Source of the DNA: Crateriforma conspicua
GTDB taxonomy: Bacteria; Planctomycetota; Planctomycetia; Pirellulales; Pirellulaceae
Direction of reading: 5' to 3'
Assembly: GCF_007752935.1 (NCBI RefSeq)
Contig: NZ_CP036319.1
Location: forward strand, 5,870,501 to 5,934,500
Length of the DNA: 64,000 nt
A program made the position numbers and the translations under genes. Shown here one piece after another: positions 27,511 through 34,409 of the stretch. Position 1 is the stretch's first letter, and each line of letters begins with the position of its first letter. The notes under the pieces were generated by a model. The model searched no databases and had not been told where the DNA came from. It worked only from the letters and a program-made list of their open reading frames with translations.

Positions 27511-28095
27511 ATGAATGAACGATTCCAACCCGATCGTCGTTCGAATCGCGAGCGAATGCTCGCCGGTGACCAATACATTGCCGACGATCCGGAACTCGTT
27601 CGTGATGGTAACCACGCGGCGAAACTCATCGCTGCATTCAATGCAACCAACGGTGACGACAAACTAGTCCAGGACCGAATTTTGCGCGAACTGTTTGGAA
27701 GCGTCGGCGAGGGCACGGTCATTCGCCCACCGCTTCGGTGTGACTACGGGTATCAGACGCACATTGGCGCCCGTACCTTTGCTAATTGGGGTCTGATTTG
27801 CCTCGACGTCGGCAAGATTGAGATTGGTGATGACGTTCAAATCGGACCTAACGTCCAACTGCTAACGGCGACTCACCCAATTGAACCGTTGCCCCGCCAA
27901 GCGAAGTGGGAAGGCTCTCAGCCGATCATCATTGGCGATAACGTTTGGCTTGGGGGCGGAGTTATCGTCTGTCCTGGTGTAACGATCGGCAACAATACGG
28001 TGGTTGGCGCAGGTGCAGTGGTCACGCGGGATCTACCGGCAAACGTCGTTGCTGTTGGCAACCCTGCTCGAATCCTCCGTACGATTGAGGGCTAA
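27511..28095 (+). CDS. Maa/NodL-type sugar O-acetyltransferase
   Basis: Acetyl-CoA-dependent O-acetyltransferase of the left-handed beta-helix family, acting on free sugars or oligosaccharides in the cytosol. The 194-residue protein has the N-terminal helical maltose-acetyltransferase segment (ERMLAGDQYIADDPELVRDG) and then hexapeptide coils. These include RPPLRCDYGYQTHIGARTFANWG, IEIGDDVQIGPNVQLLTATHP with the catalytic His, IIIGDNVWLGGGVIVCPGVTIGNNTVVGAGAVVTRDLP and GNPARILR. Length is normal for Maa/LacA. First gene of the cassette-like series; acetyltransferases of several kinds are common in integron cassettes. The natural substrate is unknown. Start ATG 27511. Confidence 0.9.
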   Translation: MNERFQPDRRSNRERMLAGDQYIADDPELVRDGNHAAKLIAAFNATNGDDKLVQDRILRELFGSVGEGTVIRPPLRCDYGYQTHIGARTFANWGLICLDVGKIEIGDDVQIGPNVQLLTATHPIEPLPRQAKWEGSQPIIIGDNVWLGGGVIVCPGVTIGNNTVVGAGAVVTRDLPANVVAVGNPARILRTIEG

Positions 28096-28120
28096 CTGAG
28101 ATATCAGGGTAGACGCCGGA

Positions 28121-28206
28121 TTTCCAAGCCGTGCACTGGAGCGGCGGCAATGCGTTTTCCGATGGCTAGTTTCACTCTCGCCGGCCGGTGACGGCGAACG
28201 TTGTCG
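28121..28206 (+). other. attC-like recombination site 1
   Basis: Arms CCAAGCCGTGCACTGGAGC (from 28124) and GCCGGCCGGTGACGGC (from 28180) can pair with a bulged base near GGAG. The right end reads AACGTTGTC (28197-28205). It lies between the acetyltransferase gene and the next small gene. Confidence 0.6.
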
Positions 28207-28225
28207 GATAAGGGACAGTAGCGTC

Positions 28226-28498
28226 ATGAGTCACTACGCAAACGACACACAACGAAATGGCGAGTGCATTGAGCGGCTACGTGTGGCGATGAAGCAGACG
28301 CCCTATGTGTCCGTTCCAATCTTCGCAGTCGTCTTTGGATACGTCGGTTTGTACTTTGGTTTCATCAGCGCGATGGTGCTTGCGGTCGTTGGCGTCGTGG
28401 TGGGGCTTCGCTTCGCACTTGTGTTTCAGGCCATTCTGGAATGGATGGCGCTTATGCTCATCGCGACATCCAAGGGCGATGGCGAGCCAGCGGAATAG
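28226..28498 (+). CDS. Small membrane protein (cassette gene 2)
   Basis: 90 residues, not recognised. After a polar N-terminus (MSHYANDTQRNGECIERL) there are one or two closely spaced hydrophobic helices (YVSVPIFAVVFGYVGLYFGF, ISAMVLAVVGVVVGLRFALV) and a third weaker one, ending in an acidic tail. Flanked on both sides by attC-like sites. Composition is more AT-rich than the neighbouring housekeeping genes, as expected for a captured cassette. Function unknown. Confidence 0.6.
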   Translation: MSHYANDTQRNGECIERLRVAMKQTPYVSVPIFAVVFGYVGLYFGFISAMVLAVVGVVVGLRFALVFQAILEWMALMLIATSKGDGEPAE

Positions 28499-28517
28499 TC
28501 TTTACAGGGTCCGAAGC

Positions 28518-28609
28518 CCGATAACCAAGCGATTGACGCGGAGCCGCCGCTCGCGTCATGTTGAAGTCAGCGATCGACCACGGCGGCCCGGTCGTCGCCG
28601 CCGTTTTCC
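28518..28609 (+). other. attC-like recombination site 2
   Basis: The left arm from GATAACCAAGCG through GGAGCCGCCG (about 28520-28549) pairs with CGGCGGCCCGGTC...GCCGTT (about 28581-28605). The pairing is close to perfect over CGGCGGC/GCCGCCG, with one extra base in GGAG. It ends CGTTTTC. This is the clearest of the sites in sequence. Confidence 0.65.
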
Positions 28610-28630
28610 AACTGAGAACATGGATATCCC

Positions 28631-29005
28631 ATGACCAACGAGACCGACAAAACTCACGTCAGAGTGCTTTCAGTCTTGCACATTGTTGCTGGCCTGTTCT
28701 TTTTCGTCACCTCACTTGGGCAGTTTCTCCTAGCCAAAAATGCTGTGATAGTAGGACCACTGCCAACTTTCATTTCGTTTTTGTTCGCGTCAATGCTGAT
28801 AATGTCATTGCTGGTCTTCGTTGTGGGGATACTGCTGTATACACGTAGGATGTACTGGTTTTGCTTCACTGTTGCTGCTATCGAGTGTCTCATCGTGCCG
28901 CTTGGAACAATCATTGGCGTCTTGACGCTTGTCGTTCTCATGCGTCCATCGGTGACTGACGGTTTTGTGTCAAAGAACGCTGAGCCGACTGCTGGTGACG
29001 GATGA
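28631..29005 (+). CDS. Small polytopic membrane protein (cassette gene 3)
   Basis: 124 residues, not recognised. At least three membrane helices are evident: VLHIVAGLFFFVTSLGQFLL, LPTFISFLFASMLIMSLLVFVVGILLY and CFTVAAIECLIVPLGTIIGVLTLVVLM. A short charged N-terminus (MTNETDKTHVR) and a polar tail complete it. The stop lies inside the left end of attC-like site 3, a typical arrangement for compact cassettes. Start ATG 28631 is 22 bases after site 2. Function unknown. Confidence 0.65.
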   Translation: MTNETDKTHVRVLSVLHIVAGLFFFVTSLGQFLLAKNAVIVGPLPTFISFLFASMLIMSLLVFVVGILLYTRRMYWFCFTVAAIECLIVPLGTIIGVLTLVVLMRPSVTDGFVSKNAEPTAGDG

Positions 29006-29090
29006 CCATGCGTCGCACCGGAGACGCGGTGGAAAGCTTCTTCGTGACATCAATATCCTCTCCTGCGTCCCTGTGTACGCGACCGTTGTC
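29000..29090 (+). other. attC-like recombination site 3
   Basis: The left arm GGATGACCATGCGTCGCACC...GGAGACGC and the right arm GCGTCCCTGTGTACGCGACC followed by GTTGTCC are imperfect reverse complements along about 27 bases. Unpaired bases sit at GGAG and at the loop junction. The outer ends are GGATGAC and GTTGTCC. Confidence 0.65.
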
Positions 29091-29118
29091 CGACTGAAAT
29101 CAAAATGTCGCCATCTTC

Positions 29119-29649
29119 ATGAAATGCCCACAGTGCGAGACTCCACTAAGATCGGTGGCCGCGACGGAGGTCAACAATCAACCACCACGGGCAACGGTAC
29201 TCCGCCGCTTCCGGATCATTGACCTGCTCGCTGTGACCGCCTTGGTAGCGTTGCACCTCGCTTCACTCCCCGCCGAAGTATCCAAAGGAGGATCGGAGAT
29301 TGCCGCCTTGCTTTATCTTTCGCCGACGGCGATCACATGCTTGATTCACCTTCGATTGCGCCTGAACATCTCCGCGGCGATCTTCGTGCATTACGTCCTG
29401 ACTATCGCATGGACGTTCCTGCACGCCGTGGGCCTTCACTACGCTACCAACGCATACAATCCGATGATGCGTTCTGGTCAACGCGTGGAGATGGCCGTTT
29501 ACTCGAACGCGTGGAACGACACTCTGGAGATGGCTGGATGGGCCATCGCATTTGCTGCTACCTATGGCGTCGTTTGCTACACTGCAGTATCTGCGGCAAT
29601 CAATTACGGTCCGTGTCCGGCGGGCGCGGGAACTGATAACAGCGGATAA
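29119..29649 (+). CDS. Membrane protein with N-terminal CxxC (cassette gene 4)
   Basis: 176 residues, not recognised. It begins MKCPQCETPLRS, a possible half zinc site, followed by a cytoplasmic linker and about four hydrophobic helices: LLAVTALVALHLASLP, IAALLYLSPTAITCLIHLRL, AAIFVHYVLTIAWTFLHAVG and GWAIAFAATYGVVCYTAVSAAI. Bounded upstream by attC-like site 3 and downstream by a weaker site at 29644. Function unknown. Confidence 0.6.
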   Translation: MKCPQCETPLRSVAATEVNNQPPRATVLRRFRIIDLLAVTALVALHLASLPAEVSKGGSEIAALLYLSPTAITCLIHLRLRLNISAAIFVHYVLTIAWTFLHAVGLHYATNAYNPMMRSGQRVEMAVYSNAWNDTLEMAGWAIAFAATYGVVCYTAVSAAINYGPCPAGAGTDNSG

Positions 29650-29732
29650 ATATCACATGTACCGGAACTGCGCTAGCACGTTTTCACACATGGATCACCA
29701 ATCGTCCCGACCCGGTGATGCGGGACGTTGCA
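29644..29732 (+). other. Possible degenerate attC-like site 4
   Basis: Starts GGATAAATATCACATG with ACCGGAACTG and ends CCCGGTGATGCGGGACGTTGC. Only part of the arms pair (CCGG/CCGGT and flanking bases). The position right after the stop of gene 4 fits the pattern, but the base pairing is weaker than at sites 1-3. Confidence 0.4.
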
Positions 29733-29803
29733 GACCGATTCCCGTTACGCATCCACCACAAGTTGTGCCCAAGTTCCACTATTCACACTGAAAGGCAATC
29801 GAG

Positions 29804-30046
29804 ATGTCCAGCACAACAACCGAGTCTCGCCCATTCGTACCTGATCGCATTGTTGTTAGCCTTGCTCAACTTCTTGCATTTGTTGCTGCAGTTGCAATTT
29901 TTCCCATGTCCTTGCTCGCGACAATAAGATTTGCATCCTCGCCGTTTGAGGTCTTTATTGGTGTCGTTCTCGGTGGCGTACTTGCTTCTGTGATGGTAAT
30001 CATTGGCATGGTCACGCCTTCGGCGATTGATACGCGACGGCCATGA
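29804..30046 (+). CDS. Small two-helix membrane protein (cassette gene 5)
   Basis: 80 residues, not recognised. Two hydrophobic helices (IVVSLAQLLAFVAAVAIFPMSLLATI and FIGVVLGGVLASVMVIIGMV) are joined by a short polar loop. It ends shortly before the sequence changes character and the IS-flanking fragment begins. Probably a further cassette gene; its downstream site seems lost or truncated. Function unknown. Confidence 0.5.
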   Translation: MSSTTTESRPFVPDRIVVSLAQLLAFVAAVAIFPMSLLATIRFASSPFEVFIGVVLGGVLASVMVIIGMVTPSAIDTRRP

Positions 30047-30385
30047 CAAGGCTTGATCGACACGTCGCAGGACGCTTCTGGCTACCGGGAAACATTTAAG
30101 GGGACGGGGGTCTTTTCGGTCTACGTGCTGCATTGGTGCTGCAACGGGCGACAACTCTGAGTCGCTTTGGCTCTAGCCGAGGGCCGATCTGTTTCGACGA
30201 CGCCATCCAAAACTGGCGTCTTGCATTGCGGGTTGAAGCAGGCCGTGCAGATCGCCAACGATTGATCGGGTCGCTGCTTACCCAAAGCGACAGGCGTTGA
30301 CGCTGGCCCGTATTGGCAGCAGTCGCAGAACACGGCTTGCCGGATCCCCATGACCCAGGGGCGATGAAAACGGACGTTGTTGGAA
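30047..30385. other. Stretch with a Cys-rich gene fragment next to the IS
   Basis: Contains AAGGGGACGGGGG at 30098-30110, the motif also seen at 19196 and 24302. A minus-strand frame (30121-30351, open further toward the IS end) encodes CDCCQYG and CTACFNPQC pairs, like a piece of a zinc-binding protein. Its 5' end abuts the IS3 terminus at 30386, so it may be a gene cut by the insertion. No family is assigned. Confidence 0.4.
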
Positions 30386-30408
30386 TGCCCCCATTTCCTG
30401 ATCCACGG

Positions 30409-31278
30409 TTATGAGAGTACGGGTTGGTTAAACGATTCCACAGTGGGCTGCTTCCGCGAAGGGAGCGCAGCGAACGAAGCGGAAGTAGCCCACTGTGAAG
30501 CAAAATCCGCTGGGGCCATTCCACCGATGCCGCTGTGCGGACGTCGATGGTTGTACGTTTGACGCCATGACTCAATGATCGACTGTGCCTCGGACAAGCT
30601 GCTGAACAGCTCGCACGATAAACACTCATCGCGAAGCCTGCTGTGGAAGCTTTCGACGTAGCCGTTCTGCCAGGGACTGCCCGGTTCGATGTAGGAAGTC
30701 CCCACCTCAATGAAGTCCAGAAAGGAGCGGACCGCCTTGCTGATGAACTCCGGGCCATTGTCGCTGCGGATGAACGACGGGATGCCGCGGCTGACGAATA
30801 AGTCGCTCAACAGCGCCACCAAATCGTCGCCGGTGAACTTTCGACCCACTTCCAGTGCAATGCACTCACGAGTGAACTCGTCGATCAGAGAGAGGATCTT
30901 CAACGAGCGACCGTCTTCGGTTCGATCAAAGATGAAGTCGACCGACCAAACGTGATTGGGGTACTCGGCCGATCGACGAATGACGCCGCCTTCGGAGTTG
31001 CCCAATCGTCGCTTTTTCGCCTTTTTGACCGGCACCTTGAGACCTTGTTGTTTCCAGAGTCGGTGGATCCGTTTGAAGTTTACACACCAGCCTTCCTGCC
31101 GCAAAAGACGAGTGATGCGTCGATAGCCATAGCGAGGAAACTCGCCGACGAGTTCCAGTATTCGAGCAATCAGACGTGGTTCGTCTTCTTTGGTGTTTGG
31201 CCGGTATCGTTGGCTACTGCGCGATTGGCCGAGCGTCCTGCAAGCCCGACGCTCCGAGACGCCGAAGCAACTCTGCAA
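30409..31278 (-). CDS. IS3-family transposase OrfB (DDE catalytic part)
   Basis: Integrase-like catalytic domain of the OrfAB transposase. The three acidic residues are in HVWSVDFIFDR, FIRSDNGPEF and SPWQNGYVESFHSRLRDE. The family HTH_21-like segment RYGYRRITRLLRQEGW precedes them. The frame is open upstream of 31278 to the orfA overlap (KLLSPTRRREAACKLQS...), so OrfB is probably made mainly as an OrfAB fusion by -1 frameshifting at 31317-31323. The frame looks intact, so the element may be active. Confidence 0.92.
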   Translation of the reverse strand: MQSCFGVSERRACRTLGQSRSSQRYRPNTKEDEPRLIARILELVGEFPRYGYRRITRLLRQEGWCVNFKRIHRLWKQQGLKVPVKKAKKRRLGNSEGGVIRRSAEYPNHVWSVDFIFDRTEDGRSLKILSLIDEFTRECIALEVGRKFTGDDLVALLSDLFVSRGIPSFIRSDNGPEFISKAVRSFLDFIEVGTSYIEPGSPWQNGYVESFHSRLRDECLSCELFSSLSEAQSIIESWRQTYNHRRPHSGIGGMAPADFASQWATSASFAALPSRKQPTVESFNQPVLS

Positions 31279-31310
31279 CTTGCAGGCTGCTTCACGGCGA
31301 CGCGTCGGGC

Positions 31311-31595
31311 TTAGAAGTTTCCCTCGGCGATCACCTTGAGCATTCGCTTATCGAGTTCTGCTTCGGCCAGCAGTTCTTTGAGCTTCTGGTTCTCGATTTC
31401 GAGTTCGCGAAGCCGTCGAGCCTCATCGGACTTCATGCCGCCGTACTGCTTCTTCCATCGCATCCAGGTCGATTCAACAATCCCAAGCTTCTGGTACACC
31501 TCCGCCAGGCTCTTGCCGGCGGCCAACATGGCTTCACCCTCGGCGATCGCCTTGACGATCTGTTCGGGCTTACGTCGCTTTCGTGCTTGTTTCAT
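31311..31595 (-). CDS. IS3-family transposase OrfA (HTH)
   Basis: 94-residue DNA-binding part of the IS3 transposase: KQARKRRKPEQIVKAIAEGE, a helix-turn-helix (LAEVYQKLGIVESTWMRWKKQY) and a leucine-zipper-like helix (LRELEIENQKLKELLAEAELDKRML). ATG 31595 is chosen because AAGGAGA stands 9 bases upstream; the in-frame ATG at 31637 lies in the terminal repeat. The gene ends three bases after the slippery heptamer GGGAAAC, as expected for a frameshift arrangement. Confidence 0.92.
   Translation of the reverse strand: MKQARKRRKPEQIVKAIAEGEAMLAAGKSLAEVYQKLGIVESTWMRWKKQYGGMKSDEARRLRELEIENQKLKELLAEAELDKRMLKVIAEGNF
31317..31323 (-). promoter_or_regulatory. Programmed -1 frameshift site GGGAAAC of the IS
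   Basis: The heptamer lies in the correct phase for orfA (G GGA AAC), a canonical X XXY YYZ slippery site, two codons before the orfA stop TAA. A -1 shift enters the orfB frame, which is open from here. This allows an OrfAB fusion transposase. Confidence 0.75.
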
Positions 31596-31701
31596 CTCGA
31601 GAGTCTCCTTGGCCGTTATTGGCCGGTACACTCTCATAACTCATGGACCAGTTTTTGGGGAGCACGCCATTGTCGCTACGTTCGGTCAATTAACCGGTGC
31701 G

Positions 31702-31890
31702 TTAACGTTTGGCGTCCGCCGAAGTAGCATCCTGCGGATCGCTGCTTGACGGCGCGTCATCGATCAACATCCGAATCGGGGGCGATTCCAAATCATCGAA
31801 CTGCCCGCCACGGATACAGCGCACACAGGCCCAAAGAGCCGTGGCCCCCATGGCAATCGCGACCGGTAAGGCAATGAACAGGACACTCAT
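31702..31890 (-). CDS. ccoS: cbb3 oxidase assembly protein CcoS
   Basis: 62-residue single-pass membrane protein required to insert cofactors (heme b and CuB) into the cbb3 oxidase. The sequence MSVLFIALPVAIAMGATALWACVRCIRGGQFDDLE has the family form: one helix, then C-x-R/G-x-G-Q-F-D-D-L. The ATG at 31890 overlaps the ccoI stop (ATGA), indicating translational coupling. Last gene of the oxidase cluster; the IS3 element ends 37 bases beyond its stop. Confidence 0.92.
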   Translation of the reverse strand: MSVLFIALPVAIAMGATALWACVRCIRGGQFDDLESPPIRMLIDDAPSSSDPQDATSADAKR

Positions 31891-34409
31891 TGGGGACAGA
31901 CCTCGTTGTTCGTTTCGTCGGACTTGCGCTGCGACAAAGTCATTGCGGTCACCGAAAGGGAACTGAGCGGCATCAACAATGCGGCCAACAATGGGGTCAC
32001 AAGACCGGCCATGGACAGAGCCACCGCCAGAAGGTTATAGCCGATCGAAACGGCGAAGTTGCGGCGGATGCTATGACGAGTTTTCTGGGATCCATCCATC
32101 AATCGGACCACTCCCAACAACGAACCATCGCCGATCATGACGGGTGCGGCCGTCAGGCTTGCCGAAGCACCACCGCGCAAGGCAACGCCCACATCGGCCG
32201 CGGCCAAGGCGACCGCATCATTCAATCCGTCGCCGACCATGACAACGGGGCCGTTTCGCTTGGCCGATTCCACCGCCGCCAACTTGTCTTCGGGCAATAG
32301 ACCGCCCAAAGCCTTGTCGTCGGCTATGCCAAGCGTGCTGGCAACGCGAGCAACGGTGGCGGCATCATCGCCTGACAAAATCCCGACCTGCCATCCCAGT
32401 CGCTGCAACTTGGTCAACACGGCGGGCGATTCCCGGCGGATCTGATCGGCAATCCCCATCACAGCAACAATGTCGCCGTCGCGAGCGACAAAGATCGGCG
32501 TGCTACCGCTGGATTCAATCTCGTCAACGCAACCTTGCAATGAATGCCCGTTTGGAAACTGCACCAAACGACGATTTCCAATCATGTAGTCGTGTGATCC
32601 ATCCCGTGCGGTGACGCCAAGTCCCGGACGGTGGTTGACGTGTGCAATGGAACCTTCGATGGATTCATCGGTTTCTATCACCCCCGGTCGACCACGTTGA
32701 ACCGCTGCGGCAATCGGATGACGCACGTGACGCTGGATCGCCCGCACGGCGTTCCAGTCACGATCGCTTCCGAACCAATGAGTCACTTTCATTCGCCCCT
32801 CGGTCAGCGTGCCGGTTTTATCGAAGAAGACGGTCCCCGGCTTCGCAAGCCGTTCCAAACAGTCACCCGCACGCACCAATACCTTCTGCTTTGCCAAACG
32901 GCCGACGGCAACGGCGACGGCCAGGGGCGTGGCCAGCGCCAACGCACAAGGGCAGGCCACGATCAATAGCGCAACGACATTCGACACAGCTTGCGTGGAA
33001 TCATGCATCACCCAGTAACCCCCGGTGATCATCGCCAGCACCAAAACGACGATGACGAACCATCCACCGATACGATTGGCCAATTGAACGATGGGTGTTC
33101 GTGCGGCGGCGGCATCAGCGACGGCATCGGTGATGGCTGCCAATCGCGTGTCGGCGCCCACTGCGGTGGCCTGGATCGTCAACGGACCTTGAACGTTTTC
33201 CGTTCCCGCTTCGACCTGATCGCCTTCACCGACGGGAACCGGGACGGATTCACCGGTCAGCAGTGACCGATCCAAGGTCGATGTCCCTTGGATGACCTGA
33301 CCATCGACCGGAACGCTTTCACCCGCGTCGACACGAACGCGATCGCCCACCATCACTTCGCACAGCGGCACACGTTGCGCGACGCCATCGGGGGCGATGC
33401 GATTGACGGCCACCGGGGACATCCGAATCAGCCCGGCGACCTCGTCCCCGGCGCGACGCTGCTGTCGTGACTGGAGCCACCGGCCCGTCAGCAGAAAGAA
33501 AACCAGACAGGCAATGCTGTCGAAATAGACATCGCGTTGGGAATCGAAAAGCCCATGCAAGCTTGCCAACAAACCGGCCGCCAAACCAACGGCCACCGGC
33601 AAATCCATGTGTGGCGTTCGGGTCCGCAACGAAGCCCAGGCACTTTGGAAAAACACACGACCGGGGAAAACGACAGCGACCACGCCCAGGCCGACGCCGG
33701 CAAATCGCAGGATTTGTTGATGGCTATCGGCGATTCCCGTAAAGCTGCCCGCGTACAACGCGATCGCCACCCACATTGCATTGGCGGCACAAAACCCGGC
33801 CACCGCAAGATCGATCAGCTGGCCATGTCTTTCGCGCAGATTGCGGTCGTCATCCGCATCGGAAAGCAGCGACAGTTGATAGCCTAACTTGGCAACACGC
33901 TCGGCGATGCTGGAGAGTTTCTGTTGACTGGGATCGAAAACAATTTCGATGGTCTGTTGATGATAGTTGACTCCCGAGCGAACCCAGCCGGGCACACGTT
34001 CCGGTGCACGTTCCAGCAGCCAGACACAGGCTGCGCAGTGCAAACCATCGACCGCCAGTTTGCACTTCAACAAGGGAACTTGGTCATCAGAATCGACCAC
34101 CAACGGCGCCGATCGTCCCATCAGCCGCGGATCATCCAGATCCGAAAAGTCGACCGACTCCGGTTCCCACGGGGCGTCACCGTTGACATCACGCAGTTCG
34201 TAATACTGGTCCAGCCCCCAGCTTTGAATCAGCTCGTAAGCCCCCTGACAACCGTGGCAACAAAAGACATTGCCGTTCGCATCGGCCGGCCGGCGCGTCG
34301 CAAGTCCACAGTGGATGCATTGACGGTTGACCGAAGCATTACTGTCCGCGGCTTCGGTTGCATCGCCCGATTGCGAAACGATCGTCGACATTGTGTCGTT
34401 GACCTTCAA
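31887..34409 (-). CDS. ccoI: Copper-exporting P-type ATPase CcoI/FixI
   Basis: P1B-type ATPase that delivers copper across the membrane for cbb3 oxidase assembly. 840 residues: an N-terminal Cys-rich metal region (QCIHCGLATRR, FCCHGCQGAYE), an HMA domain with CAAC (DGLHCAACVWLLERAPERV), eight expected membrane helices, TGE actuator loop (LLTGESVPVPV), the CPC metal site (IVACPCALALATP), the phosphorylation motif DKTGTLTEG, the HP pair (HVRHPIAAAV) and GDGLNDAVAL. All essential motifs are intact. A TTG at 34409 overlaps the stop of the upstream gene (TTGA); ATG 34391 (MSTIVSQ) is the alternative start. Followed by ccoS with a 4-base overlap. Confidence 0.94.
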   Translation of the reverse strand: MKVNDTMSTIVSQSGDATEAADSNASVNRQCIHCGLATRRPADANGNVFCCHGCQGAYELIQSWGLDQYYELRDVNGDAPWEPESVDFSDLDDPRLMGRSAPLVVDSDDQVPLLKCKLAVDGLHCAACVWLLERAPERVPGWVRSGVNYHQQTIEIVFDPSQQKLSSIAERVAKLGYQLSLLSDADDDRNLRERHGQLIDLAVAGFCAANAMWVAIALYAGSFTGIADSHQQILRFAGVGLGVVAVVFPGRVFFQSAWASLRTRTPHMDLPVAVGLAAGLLASLHGLFDSQRDVYFDSIACLVFFLLTGRWLQSRQQRRAGDEVAGLIRMSPVAVNRIAPDGVAQRVPLCEVMVGDRVRVDAGESVPVDGQVIQGTSTLDRSLLTGESVPVPVGEGDQVEAGTENVQGPLTIQATAVGADTRLAAITDAVADAAAARTPIVQLANRIGGWFVIVVLVLAMITGGYWVMHDSTQAVSNVVALLIVACPCALALATPLAVAVAVGRLAKQKVLVRAGDCLERLAKPGTVFFDKTGTLTEGRMKVTHWFGSDRDWNAVRAIQRHVRHPIAAAVQRGRPGVIETDESIEGSIAHVNHRPGLGVTARDGSHDYMIGNRRLVQFPNGHSLQGCVDEIESSGSTPIFVARDGDIVAVMGIADQIRRESPAVLTKLQRLGWQVGILSGDDAATVARVASTLGIADDKALGGLLPEDKLAAVESAKRNGPVVMVGDGLNDAVALAAADVGVALRGGASASLTAAPVMIGDGSLLGVVRLMDGSQKTRHSIRRNFAVSIGYNLLAVALSMAGLVTPLLAALLMPLSSLSVTAMTLSQRKSDETNNEVCPQ

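Larger units (their letters stand above)
27453..30090 (+). mobile_element. Integron-like gene cassette array without integrase (CALIN-type)
   Basis: Five small plus-strand genes (27511, 28226, 28631, 29119, 29804) are each followed by a 85-92-base imperfect inverted repeat with attC-like features. The left arm begins with a variant of GATAACC and AAGC, and contains a GGAG bulge. The right arm ends with CGTT followed by GTC or TTC. Each following gene starts 20-70 bases downstream of that end. Composition is visibly AT-richer than the flanks. No tyrosine recombinase of the IntI type is in the window, so the array is an orphan or continues elsewhere. The IS3 element lies at its right end. Confidence 0.62.
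30386..31664 (-). mobile_element. IS3-family insertion sequence
   Basis: About 1,279 bp with overlapping orfA and orfB on the minus strand. Imperfect terminal inverted repeats: the right end read inward begins TGCTCCCCAAAAACTGG and the left end TGCCCCCATTTCCTGATCC, both continuing to TTATGAGAGT, so the element ends in 5'-TG...CA-3' as IS3 elements do. No clear target-site duplication is visible (GGAA on one side, CGCC on the other), which suggests later change at one flank or homologous exchange. OrfB motifs place it near the IS407 group; that assignment is tentative. Confidence 0.9.
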
